15,079 nucleotides of DNA, taken from positions 1 to 15,079 of the forward strand of contig CAZHBA010000123.1 of assembly GCA_964530225.1 (NCBI GenBank), read 5' to 3'. The DNA comes from CAZHBA01 sp964530225. Lineage in GTDB: Bacteria; Pseudomonadota; Alphaproteobacteria; UBA6615. Positions 1-7,164 of this stretch are shown piece by piece. Position 1 is the stretch's first letter; each line of letters opens with the position of its first letter. The notes below the pieces were generated by a model. The model worked only from the letters and a program-made list of their open reading frames with translations, was not told where the DNA came from and did not search any database. The position numbers and the translations under genes were made by a program.

Positions 1-1
1 C

Positions 2-775
2 GGCAAGTTCCAGCTTGCCGCCTTGGCCGAATCCGGCTTCGACCCCCTATCGCGAACCTGCCAGTTCATGCTGACCGAGGAAGCCCACCATATGTTCGTC
101 GGCGAGAGTGGCATCATGCGGGTGGTCAAGCGCACCTGCGAGTTGATGCGCGAGCACGATACCGACAATGTGCGCGCCTACGGCGGTATCGATTTGGCGA
201 CGATCCAGAAGTTCATCAACTTCCACTATTCGATCTGCCTCGACCTGTTCGGTTCCGAGCGATCAACCAACGCCGCCAACTATTATTCCATGGGCCTCAA
301 GGGGCGTTATCAGGAAACCAAGATCGATGACGACCACGTGTTGGCCGACGCCCATGTGCTCGCGCCGCGGATCGAAGGCAACCATATCGGAACGGAAGAA
401 TCGGCGGCGCTGACGGCGATGAACCTGAAGTTGCGCGAGGACTATGCCAAGGATAGTCAGCGCGGCCTCAACCGCTTCAACAAGGCGATCGCCGAGTATG
501 GCTTCGACACGAAGCTGACACTGCCCGACCCGGCGTTCAACCGCAATATCGGCATATTCCGTGACATCAACGCCACCCCAGAAGGCAAGATTATCGGCGA
601 CGACGAGTGGCAGGCACGCAGATACGAATGGCTGCCCTCGCCCGACGACCGCGCCTTCGTGCAATCGCTGATGGTGCCGGTGACCGAACCAGGTAAGATG
701 GCTGGCTGGATTGCGCCGCCCAAGCGCGGCATCCATGGTAAGCCCCTCGACTTCGTCTACGTGCTGTTCTACTAA
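2..775 (+). CDS. boxB: Benzoyl-CoA 2,3-epoxidase oxygenase subunit BoxB, C-terminal part (5' truncated by window edge)
   Basis: BoxB is the diiron oxygenase component of the aerobic benzoyl-CoA (box) pathway; with reductase BoxA it converts benzoyl-CoA to the 2,3-epoxide in the cytoplasm. The reading frame is open from base 2 with no start codon, so the window holds only the last 257 residues; full BoxB proteins are around 470 residues, so slightly over half is present. Residues 26-30 of the fragment read EEAHH, giving the E-x-x-H iron-ligand motif of the second ferritin-like helix pair; the first ligand pair lies upstream of the window. The flanking stretch LTEEAHHMFVGESG and the C-terminal end (RGIHGKPLDFVYVLFY) are typical of BoxB. 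The gene ends 7 bases before the benzoate-CoA ligase gene on the same strand, which fits a box operon. The TTG at position 23 is internal, not a start. Family assignment is from motif and overall similarity recalled from known BoxB sequences. Confidence 0.93.
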   Translation, partial: GKFQLAALAESGFDPLSRTCQFMLTEEAHHMFVGESGIMRVVKRTCELMREHDTDNVRAYGGIDLATIQKFINFHYSICLDLFGSERSTNAANYYSMGLKGRYQETKIDDDHVLADAHVLAPRIEGNHIGTEESAALTAMNLKLREDYAKDSQRGLNRFNKAIAEYGFDTKLTLPDPAFNRNIGIFRDINATPEGKIIGDDEWQARRYEWLPSPDDRAFVQSLMVPVTEPGKMAGWIAPPKRGIHGKPLDFVYVLFY

Positions 776-782
776 CCCGCCG

Positions 783-2360
783 ATGCGAGACAACACTGTC
801 AACGTCGATACATCGCGGTCGCCGACCGATCTGACCTTCGCGCCGGTGTTCAACGTTGCGATGCCGTTCATCGACCGGCATCTGGACGAAGGCCGGGGTG
901 CTAAGATCGCAATCCGTTCCGCCGACGGCGAGGTCACCTATGGCAAACTAGCGGCCAAGGTGAATTGCGCTGGTAACGCATTGCGCGAATTGGGCCTCGA
1001 CGCCGGCGACCGGGTGGTGATGGCAGTTAAAGACTGCCCGGCGTTTTTCTACATTTTTTGGGGTGCCATCAAGGCAGGCTATGTGCCGGTGCCGGTCAAC
1101 ACCCTGCTGCGCACCAACGACTATCGCTTTATCCTTGAGAATTCTGGCTGCGCCGCCGCGATCTATTCGCCTGAGTTCGCCGCCGAGGTGGAACCGGCGC
1201 TGGCCGACGCCAAACCGCGCCCGGCGCACACGCTGGCTACCGAGGGCGAGGGCAACACCTTCGCCACGTTAATGGATTCGGCAGCCGATACATTGGAACC
1301 AGCCCCAGCCACCGCGGACGACGACTGTTTCTGGCTCTACACGTCGGGTTCGACCGGCACACCCAAGGGAGGTGTCCACGCCCACCGGGACATGGTGGTA
1401 TCGAGCCAGTATTACGGCGTCGAGACCCTGGGCGTAACCGATGACGATATCCATTTCTCCGCCGCTAAGCTGTTCTTCGCCTACGGTCTGGGTAACGCCA
1501 TGACGTTCCCCTTGTGGACCGGCGGCCAGGCAGTATTGTTTGGCGGGCGGCCGACACCCGACATCATGTTCGAAACCATCGAGACCTTTCGTCCGACCCT
1601 CTATTATGGCGTGCCGACGCTATATGCCGCCCAATTGCACGCCCTGGACAAAAAATCCACCGACCTATCGTCGCTGCGCGCTTGCGTTTCGGCGGGCGAG
1701 CCGCTACCGGCAAATATCTTCGAACGCTGGCGCGACAAAACCGGTCTGCTCATCCTCGACGGCATCGGAACGACGGAAATTCTGCACATATTCATCGGCA
1801 ACAGCCTCGACAACCATAAATCCGGTTCGAGTGGGAGACTGGTGCCCGGCTACGAGGCCAGGATCGTCGACGATAACGACAATCCGGTCGCCACCGGCGA
1901 GATCGGCAATCTAATGATTCGCGGCGGCTCGATCATCTCGCGCTATTGGGAAGATCATGAACGCACGGCACAAGCTCTGGTCGACGGCTGGATCCGTACC
2001 GGCGATTCCTACTACCAGAACGAAGACGGCTATTTCGTCTGCTGCGGACGCAGCGACGACATGCTAAAGGTCGGCGGTATCTGGGTCTCGCCGGTCGAGA
2101 TCGAAGCGCAATTGGTGGCCCACGACTCGGTGCTGGAAGCCGCTATCGTCGGCCGGCCCGACAACGACGAGATGATCAAACCCGAAGCGTTCGTGATCCT
2201 AAAAGATCCGGGCGGCGCCTCGGATGTACTGGCCAACGAACTGCGCGAACACTGCAAGGCCGGACTGGCACCCTACAAATATCCACGCTGGTTCAATTTC
2301 GTCGAAGACCTGCCCAAAACCGCGACCGGTAAGATCCAACGCTTTAAGCTGCGCGGGTAG
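783..2360 (+). CDS. bclA: Benzoate-CoA ligase (acyl-adenylate-forming)
   Basis: Activates benzoate (possibly other small aromatic acids) to benzoyl-CoA with ATP and CoA, supplying the substrate of BoxB; cytoplasmic. The 525-residue length is normal for this family. Visible ANL-superfamily motifs: the phosphate loop YTSGSTGTPKG near residues 186-196, GTTEILHIF near 328, the hinge/ATP motif RTGD near 405 followed by GRSDDMLKVGG, and the C-terminal catalytic lysine in TATGKIQ at Lys517. The GTTEILHIF and YFVCCGRSDDMLKVGGIWVSP stretches are characteristic of benzoate-CoA ligases rather than long-chain ligases. I chose ATG 783 because it follows the boxB stop by 7 bases and gives the family length; the frame is open further upstream but that part overlaps boxB in another frame. 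No clear Shine-Dalgarno sequence precedes the ATG, so translation may be coupled to boxB. A related substrate such as 2-aminobenzoate or a halobenzoate cannot be excluded. Confidence 0.92.
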   Translation: MRDNTVNVDTSRSPTDLTFAPVFNVAMPFIDRHLDEGRGAKIAIRSADGEVTYGKLAAKVNCAGNALRELGLDAGDRVVMAVKDCPAFFYIFWGAIKAGYVPVPVNTLLRTNDYRFILENSGCAAAIYSPEFAAEVEPALADAKPRPAHTLATEGEGNTFATLMDSAADTLEPAPATADDDCFWLYTSGSTGTPKGGVHAHRDMVVSSQYYGVETLGVTDDDIHFSAAKLFFAYGLGNAMTFPLWTGGQAVLFGGRPTPDIMFETIETFRPTLYYGVPTLYAAQLHALDKKSTDLSSLRACVSAGEPLPANIFERWRDKTGLLILDGIGTTEILHIFIGNSLDNHKSGSSGRLVPGYEARIVDDNDNPVATGEIGNLMIRGGSIISRYWEDHERTAQALVDGWIRTGDSYYQNEDGYFVCCGRSDDMLKVGGIWVSPVEIEAQLVAHDSVLEAAIVGRPDNDEMIKPEAFVILKDPGGASDVLANELREHCKAGLAPYKYPRWFNFVEDLPKTATGKIQRFKLRG

Positions 2361-2363
2361 AAA

Positions 2364-2440
2364 ATTTCCCTCTCCCTATGGGAGAGGGGGCTTATTCAAG
2401 CTTACCAGGATTCGCCAAAGGCAGCCCAAAGGGTGAGGGA
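2364..2440. repeat. REP-like palindromic intergenic element, possible bidirectional terminator
   Basis: Between the convergent ligase and livF genes lies a perfect 9-bp inverted repeat, CCCTCTCCC (2368-2376) and GGGAGAGGG (2380-2388), with a 3-base TAT loop. A second copy of the right arm type, GGGTGAGGGA (2431-2440), is complementary to TCCCTCTCCC (2367-2376) at nine of ten positions, so two alternative hairpins are possible. The layout, a CCCTCTCCC hairpin followed at a distance by GGGTGAGGG, resembles dispersed intergenic repeats I know from proteobacterial genomes; that it is repeated in this genome is inference. There is no T-run after the stem, so simple intrinsic termination is weakly supported, although the position between converging genes suits transcript ending. 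Confidence 0.6.
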
Positions 2441-2441
2441 A

Positions 2442-3143
2442 CTACACCCCCAAATACTGATGCTGCACGCTCTCGTCGGCGCGCAGTTCTTCGGAACTTC
2501 CAGTCCACACCACCGCGCCCTTCTCGACGATGTAGTGGCGGTCGGCGATGCGCGTCAACGCATCGACGTTCTTGTCGATCACCAGGATGGCCTGCGCCTC
2601 TTGCTTGAGGTTTTTCAAGCAACGCCAGATCTCCGCCCGCACCATTGGCGCCAACCCCTCGGTTGCCTCGTCGAGAATGAGCAGACGCGGATTGGTCATC
2701 AGCGCCCGGCTAATCGCCAGCATCTGCTGTTCGCCGCCAGAAAGCTGAATACCCATGCTAGCCAGCCGCTCGCCTAAAGCCGGAAACAGGTCGATCACCC
2801 GGTCAAGGGTCCAGCCCCGTTGGCCGTCGGGCGGCGGTGCCGCCGTGGCGATCAGGTTTTCGCGCACCGTCAGGTTGGGAAATATCTGCCGCCCCTCGGG
2901 CACCAGCCCGATGCCGGCCTTGGCAATGCGGAAAGACGGCAGGGTGTGGATCGGCTGCTGATCGAACATAATTTCGCCGACGCGCACCGGTAGGATGCCC
3001 ATAATCGAGCGCACCGTTGTTGTTTTGCCCATGCCGTTCCTGCCCAGCAGGGTGACAAACTCGCCGACGCCGACCTCGAACGACATGCCGAACAGCACCT
3101 GGCTGTCACCGTAAGCCGCATCGATGGCGTTGACTACAAGCAT
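2442..3143 (-). CDS. livF: Branched-chain-type ABC transporter ATP-binding protein LivF
   Basis: One of the two cytoplasmic ATPases that power the HAAT-family importer encoded here. In the 233-residue protein the Walker A motif GRNGMGKT sits at residues 34-41, the ABC signature LSGGEQQ near 135, and Walker B LLILDEA shortly after; the short C-terminus without extra domain and the motif order match LivF rather than LivG. Start choice: an in-frame TTG lies one codon earlier, but the ATG at 3143 has GGAGG (minus strand, genomic 3155-3151) seven bases upstream and its A is shared with the TGA stop of livG, a classic coupled TGATG junction. It is the last gene of the minus-strand importer operon and ends next to the palindromic repeat. 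The annotated role in amino-acid transport is the family default; the surrounding box genes suggest an aromatic or related acid as cargo. Confidence 0.93.
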   Translation of the reverse strand: MLVVNAIDAAYGDSQVLFGMSFEVGVGEFVTLLGRNGMGKTTTVRSIMGILPVRVGEIMFDQQPIHTLPSFRIAKAGIGLVPEGRQIFPNLTVRENLIATAAPPPDGQRGWTLDRVIDLFPALGERLASMGIQLSGGEQQMLAISRALMTNPRLLILDEATEGLAPMVRAEIWRCLKNLKQEAQAILVIDKNVDALTRIADRHYIVEKGAVVWTGSSEELRADESVQHQYLGV

Positions 3144-3898
3144 CAACTAACCTCCGCTTCGCCGAGATAAGCTTCACGAACTTCCGCATTGGCGCGAATG
3201 TCAGCCGGTGCCCCAGTAGCGATGTCGCGACCGTAGACTAGCACCGTAATACGGTCGGCGAGCGCGAACACAGCGTCCATGTCGTGTTCGATCAACAGCA
3301 TGGTGTAGTTGGACTTCAGCTCCCCTAGCAGCGCGATCATGCGCTGGCTTTCCTCGATACCCATCCCCGCCATCGGTTCGTCGAGCAGTAGCATCTTGGG
3401 CCCGGTGGCCAGAACCATGGCAATTTCGAGCTGCCGCTGCTCGCCATGGGCCAAATTACCGGCAACGATATTGGCACGGTCAGCGAGGCCAACCTGTTCC
3501 AGAATGTCCGCCGCCGGCCGGCGCAGCATCGGATCCTCAAGCGCCGGCTTCCAAAATCTGAAACTGTGTCCCTCGCGCGCCTGAACGGCCAATGCGACAT
3601 TGTCGGCAGCGGTGAATTCACGCAACACCGAGGTAATCTGGAACGAGCGTGCTAGACCCCGCTTGACCCGCGCCGCAGCCGTCAGCCGCGTTATCTGGCG
3701 GTCGTCAAAACTGATCTCGCCGGCATCGGTTTTGAGCATGCCGGACAACAGATTAACCAGCGTTGTCTTGCCCGCCCCGTTGGGGCCGATCACAGCATGG
3801 ATTTCACCGGGCACAACCTCCAAAGAGACCCTATCGGTCGCATTAACGCCGCCAAAGCTCTTGCACAGGTCGGCGGTCGACAGCAGCGCCTCACTCAT
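3143..3898 (-). CDS. livG: Branched-chain-type ABC transporter ATP-binding protein LivG
   Basis: Second ATPase subunit of the importer, pairing with LivF on the cytoplasmic face of LivH/LivM. The 251-residue protein shows Walker A GPNGAGKT at residues 38-45, a signature of the form LAHGEQRQLE at 149-158 (LivG proteins commonly have HGEQR in place of SGGQ), and Walker B MLLLDEP at 169-175, followed by AGMG typical of LivG. The ATG at 3898 overlaps the last 8 bases of livM in a different frame, and the stop overlaps the livF start by one base, so the four genes livH to livF are almost certainly cotranscribed and translationally coupled. Length is at the usual value for LivG and no key residue is missing. 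Confidence 0.94.
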   Translation of the reverse strand: MSEALLSTADLCKSFGGVNATDRVSLEVVPGEIHAVIGPNGAGKTTLVNLLSGMLKTDAGEISFDDRQITRLTAAARVKRGLARSFQITSVLREFTAADNVALAVQAREGHSFRFWKPALEDPMLRRPAADILEQVGLADRANIVAGNLAHGEQRQLEIAMVLATGPKMLLLDEPMAGMGIEESQRMIALLGELKSNYTMLLIEHDMDAVFALADRITVLVYGRDIATGAPADIRANAEVREAYLGEAEVS

Positions 3899-4853
3899 GC
3901 GACGCTCCCGGGGTCAACAAACCGACGATGCCGCCGCGTGCAAACAGCACAACCAGCACCAGGAACGGCCCGAAGATGATATGCCAATGCTCGGTGATGT
4001 CTTTCAGTATCTCGGACAGCAAAAGGAATATGGCAGCGCCTGCAACGGGCCCGATCAGCGTGCCCATGCCGCCGAGTACGACCATGAAGATCAGCTCGCC
4101 GGAAACCGGCCAGTTCATCATGTCGGGCGATACGAACTTCTCAAAATTAGCCTGCAATATACCGGCGATACCGCACATTACACCGGCGATCACGAATGCC
4201 GTCAGGCGATAGCGGTGCGTGGGAAAGCCAACCGCCTGCATGCGCGTATCGTTCGAACGCGAACCGCGCACGACCAGGCCGAAGCGCGAATTGACAATCC
4301 GCCACGTGACCAGCAAGGCAATCAACAGAAAAGCAAAAATAACATAATACATGGTCAGCGCGTTTTCGAGGTCGAACCAAGCAACTCCGAACTCGCTGCG
4401 CTGCCAAATATTGAGACCATCGTCGCTGCCGTATTGCTCGGCGCTTACGCTCAGAAAAAAGATCATCTGTGCCAGCGCCAGGGTAATCATTATGAAATAG
4501 ACACCGCGAGTACGCAGACTGATAATGCCAAAAATGAGGCTGACCAGCGCACATAATCCGATCGCCAGGGACCATTGGATCCAGGCATTGTCGAGACCAT
4601 GGAACGAGGCGATACCGATTGCATAGCCGCCAATTCCGAGAAACACCGCGTGACCAAAGCTGATCATGCCACCGTACCCCATGATCAGATTGAGGCTAAT
4701 CGCCGCGATCGACCAGATCATCACGCGGGCGAATACCTTGACGTAAAACGGTTCACCGAGCGCCGGAGCGAGGAACGGCATCACCGCACACAGCACCAGC
4801 ACCAGAAGGGTTACCCAGGCCGTCACCGACTTGATATTGAGGGTCGCTATCAT
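3891..4853 (-). CDS. livM: Branched-chain-type ABC transporter permease LivM
   Basis: Inner-membrane permease subunit that forms the translocation pore together with LivH. The 320-residue sequence is strongly hydrophobic with about eight to ten predicted membrane segments. LivM hallmarks are visible: ISLNLIMGYGGMISFGHAVF in the N-terminal third, the cytoplasmic coupling-helix region RSNDTRMQAVGFPTHRYRL around residues 200-220, and VVLGGMGTLIGPVAGA around 260-275. The ATG at 4853 follows the livH stop by 8 bases and has AGGGAGGA (genomic 4872-4865) eleven bases upstream, embedded in the livH end. The longest opposing reading frame over this gene is a shadow without family resemblance. Substrate specificity is set mainly by the binding protein, not by this subunit. 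Confidence 0.93.
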   Translation of the reverse strand: MIATLNIKSVTAWVTLLVLVLCAVMPFLAPALGEPFYVKVFARVMIWSIAAISLNLIMGYGGMISFGHAVFLGIGGYAIGIASFHGLDNAWIQWSLAIGLCALVSLIFGIISLRTRGVYFIMITLALAQMIFFLSVSAEQYGSDDGLNIWQRSEFGVAWFDLENALTMYYVIFAFLLIALLVTWRIVNSRFGLVVRGSRSNDTRMQAVGFPTHRYRLTAFVIAGVMCGIAGILQANFEKFVSPDMMNWPVSGELIFMVVLGGMGTLIGPVAGAAIFLLLSEILKDITEHWHIIFGPFLVLVVLFARGGIVGLLTPGASHE

Positions 4854-4861
4854 CGCGCCGG

Positions 4862-5785
4862 TTATCCTCCCTTGGGCGGGAATAGTCCCTGCGGCCGGAA
4901 AAACAGGATCGCCGCCATGAGGACGTAAATCAGCATCGACGACAGGGCCGGGCCGGCCGACTCCGCCGCGTTGGGTGACAGGAACACCAACAGCAGAACA
5001 TCAAGGAATGAGCGCCCCATAGTGTCGATCAGACCGGCGAGAATGGCAGCGATAAAGGCGCCGCGGATGGATCCGATACCGCCGATGACGATGACGACAA
5101 AGGCGAGGATCAAAACATCTTCACCCATGCCGACGAAGACCGTCTGGATCGGCGCAAAAATCAGTCCCGCGAGGCCGGCGAGCACCGCTCCGATGCCGAA
5201 GACAATCGTAAATAACATGGGAATGTTGACGCCCAACGCGCCGGCTATTGTCCGGTTCGACGCACCGGCCCGGATCAGCATGCCGATACGCGTGCGCGAA
5301 ACGAGAATCCAGAGGCCAATGGCAACAACGATGCCAACGATGATGATGGTAATCCGGAAGACCGGATAGACGATACCGAAAGCGAGGTCGACAGAACCAT
5401 TCAGAAAATCGGGCAAAGGAACTGTCAGGCCTTCCGGCCCCCAAACAATTCGGGTCAACTCGTTGAAAAACAGAATGAGACCGAACGTGGCCAACACCTG
5501 GTCAAGGTGGTCGCGCGCATAGAGCGTTCGTAGCGCCACTATCTCGATGACAATACCGGTGACCAGCATCGCCGGGACCATTAGAATGACGCCGAGGATG
5601 AACGAATCGGTCCACAGCGCGAAAGTGGCGCCGAAAAAGGCGCCTATCATATACAGCGAACCATGCGCCAGATTAACCATATCCAAGATGCCAAAGACGA
5701 GCGTCAGGCCCGCCGCCATCAGGAATAAAATAATCCCGAGCTGAAACCCGTTCAGAAACTGTTCGGCAAAGAGGCTAAAACCCAT
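4862..5785 (-). CDS. livH: Branched-chain-type ABC transporter permease LivH
   Basis: Inner-membrane permease, partner of LivM. The 307 residues contain roughly eight hydrophobic segments. The N-terminal pattern GLTLVFGILDMVNLAHGSLY, the cytoplasmic coupling segment RAGASNRTIAGALGVN near residues 172-187, and VIGGIGSIRGAFIAA near 235-250 are all family signatures of LivH. The ATG at 5785 gives the normal N-terminus (hydrophobic segment beginning at about residue 12), but the bases just before it are GC-rich with no good Shine-Dalgarno sequence. It is separated from the upstream binding-protein gene by 87 bases containing a strong hairpin, whereas the following livM gene is only 8 bases away. 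This is consistent with reduced expression of the membrane and ATPase subunits relative to the binding protein. Confidence 0.94.
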   Translation of the reverse strand: MGFSLFAEQFLNGFQLGIILFLMAAGLTLVFGILDMVNLAHGSLYMIGAFFGATFALWTDSFILGVILMVPAMLVTGIVIEIVALRTLYARDHLDQVLATFGLILFFNELTRIVWGPEGLTVPLPDFLNGSVDLAFGIVYPVFRITIIIVGIVVAIGLWILVSRTRIGMLIRAGASNRTIAGALGVNIPMLFTIVFGIGAVLAGLAGLIFAPIQTVFVGMGEDVLILAFVVIVIGGIGSIRGAFIAAILAGLIDTMGRSFLDVLLLVFLSPNAAESAGPALSSMLIYVLMAAILFFRPQGLFPPKGG

Positions 5786-5824
5786 CGTCCGGTCCGGGGC
5801 CGATTAAAGGATTGCCTATGTAAA

Positions 5825-5848
5825 GACGGGGGCATCCCAGCCCCCGTC
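5825..5848 (-). terminator. Hairpin between binding-protein gene and livH, probable partial terminator or mRNA 3'-end stabiliser
   Basis: A perfect 9-bp GC-rich inverted repeat, GACGGGGGC (5825-5833) and GCCCCCGTC (5840-5848), encloses a 6-base loop. Read on the minus strand it lies 25 bases after the stop of the substrate-binding-protein gene and is followed by TCTTTACA, a poor T-tract. Such stems after the first gene of binding-protein-dependent operons commonly lower downstream expression or protect the upstream message. Which of the two happens here is inference. Confidence 0.6.
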
Positions 5849-5872
5849 CTGCACCAGAAGCCCTGGCCACGA

Positions 5873-7042
5873 TTACATTTTGCAATCCTTGGCGTAAACG
5901 TCTTGATGGTCTTTCAGCGCTACACCGGTAATCTTTGTGGTCCAGTTGCCGTCGGCGTCCGCAACAACTTCGCGCGCGTAGAAATTTTGAATTGGGAAAT
6001 GGTTCGGCCCCATTTTGAATTTGCCACGCACGGATGGAAAATCGGCCTTCTCGAGCGCCGACCGCATGCCGTCCAAGTCCTTGATTTTACCGTTAACTGC
6101 CTCGACCGCCGATTTGATGTAGAAAATCGAGTCGTACGACTGCGCCGCATAGAAGGACGGATAACGGCCATATTTAGCGCGGAAATCGGCCACGAACTTC
6201 TTGTTTTGAGCATTATCGAGGTCGGGCGCCCAGAACTGGGTCATCGTTGTACCGAACACGTCGATACCGGCCTTTTGGAACAGCGGCAGGCTGATCGAAT
6301 CCAGCGTGAACACCGAGTACAGAGGTACGTCTCCTAGCCCAGCCTGCACGTACTGCTTTATGAACGCCGGGCCGGCGCCGCCCGGATAAAAAATGAATAC
6401 GCCGTTAGGTTTAGCCGCCTTGACCTTAGTGAGCTCGGCCGACCAGTCGCGTTGCGACGGCCATACGGTCATGTCCTTGCCAATAATTTTACCCTTAAAC
6501 GTGCGCTCGACACCGGCGACCATGTTCTGGCCGGCGGCGTAGTTGGGCGCGACCAGATAAAGCGATTTGACGCCGCGCTGATTCAGCAACTCACCCATCG
6601 CCATCGGCGTCTGATCGTTTTGCCAGGAAATGTTAAAGAAGTTCTGGTTGCACCGTTTCCCGGCCAACGGTGAAGGACCGGCATTGGCACTGATCAATAT
6701 CTTGTTGGCACTCAGTACGACCGGCGCTGATGCCAGCAATACGTTCGACCAAATATAACCGGTAACCAGGTCGACATTGTCACGCTCGACCAGACGCTCG
6801 GTCGCCTGCTTACCTTTCTGTGAATTGAACTCGTCATCGCCGTATACGATTTCAACGTCGAGCGGGCCCATTTTTGCACCGATGGTTTCGACTGCCAGAT
6901 TGACCGCATCGCGCATGTCCTTGCCGATGACCGCCGCCGGCGTCGTCAGCGTCGTCACGAAGCCGATCTTGATGCTTTCGGCAGTTGCACTCGTCGACAA
7001 CAATGCCAGTGTTGCCGCTGCACCAAGTAGTTTTTTCATCAT
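5873..7042 (-). CDS. Periplasmic substrate-binding protein of the liv-type ABC importer (aromatic-acid-associated type)
   Basis: Periplasmic receptor that captures the ligand and delivers it to LivHM. The 389-residue precursor starts with a clear Sec signal peptide: two lysines, a hydrophobic stretch of alanine and leucine, then a probable cleavage after ATA near residue 21, before ESIKIGF. The mature part has the type I periplasmic binding fold of the LivK/receptor-ligand family. Two cysteines, in GKRCNQ and near the C-terminus in AKDCKM, may form a disulfide. The segment NISWQNDQTPMAMGEL resembles the subgroup of such proteins reported next to nitrobenzoate and other aromatic degradation genes, so an aromatic or alicyclic carboxylate is a likelier ligand than leucine; that is inference from family memory and context. 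ATG 7042 is chosen over the adjacent ATG 7039 because GGGAGGA (genomic 7057-7051) ends eight bases before it. First gene of the minus-strand operon. Confidence 0.9.
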   Translation of the reverse strand: MMKKLLGAAATLALLSTSATAESIKIGFVTTLTTPAAVIGKDMRDAVNLAVETIGAKMGPLDVEIVYGDDEFNSQKGKQATERLVERDNVDLVTGYIWSNVLLASAPVVLSANKILISANAGPSPLAGKRCNQNFFNISWQNDQTPMAMGELLNQRGVKSLYLVAPNYAAGQNMVAGVERTFKGKIIGKDMTVWPSQRDWSAELTKVKAAKPNGVFIFYPGGAGPAFIKQYVQAGLGDVPLYSVFTLDSISLPLFQKAGIDVFGTTMTQFWAPDLDNAQNKKFVADFRAKYGRYPSFYAAQSYDSIFYIKSAVEAVNGKIKDLDGMRSALEKADFPSVRGKFKMGPNHFPIQNFYAREVVADADGNWTTKITGVALKDHQDVYAKDCKM

Positions 7043-7068
7043 AGTTTTGGTCCTCCCGATCTAATTTT

Positions 7069-7100
7069 TCCCATGGGACCATAACCGGCAGACAATGGGA
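7069..7100. promoter_or_regulatory. Candidate operator in the divergent promoter region (palindrome plus repeated half-site)
   Basis: The 122-bp gap 7043-7164 separates two divergent transcription units. It contains the perfect 10-bp palindrome TCCCATGGGA (7069-7078), and its right half ATGGGA recurs at 7095-7100, exactly 22 bp downstream, about two helical turns. This spacing is what a dimeric or cooperatively binding regulator would use, and the position would allow joint control of the importer and the lyase/ligase/flavoprotein set. A TATAAC hexamer at 7137-7142 could be the -10 element of the rightward promoter, but I see no convincing -35. No FNR-type TTGAT-N4-ATCAA box is present in this gap. 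No regulator gene for it is visible in the window. Confidence 0.35.
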
Positions 7101-7164
7101 AGTGGTAAGCGTGTCCCTCTTTTGGCGGATATTCGCTATAACGGTGGACGGGGGGAGAGCAGAG

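Noticed and set aside
711..782. N-terminal extension of the benzoate-CoA ligase
   Set aside because: It would overlap boxB in another frame, its residues are unlike ligase N-termini, and ATG 783 gives the family length.
263..937. A 224-codon open frame on the minus strand opposite boxB and the ligase start
   Set aside because: It spans the junction of two real plus-strand genes and shows no recognisable domain; it is a shadow.
3144..3146. TTG as the start of livF
   Set aside because: The adjacent ATG has better spacing to GGAGG and overlaps the livG stop in the usual coupled arrangement.
3600..4556. A 318-codon open frame on the plus strand opposite livG/livM
   Set aside because: It lies wholly antisense to two well-supported transporter genes, its translation is low-complexity and hydrophilic with no family resemblance, and it has no ribosome site. 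It is a coding shadow of GC-rich sequence.
7102..7164. N-terminal extension of the CitE-like lyase
   Set aside because: It would cover the promoter gap and has no ribosome site, while ATG 7165 has a good one and the conserved RRSLIF block follows soon after.
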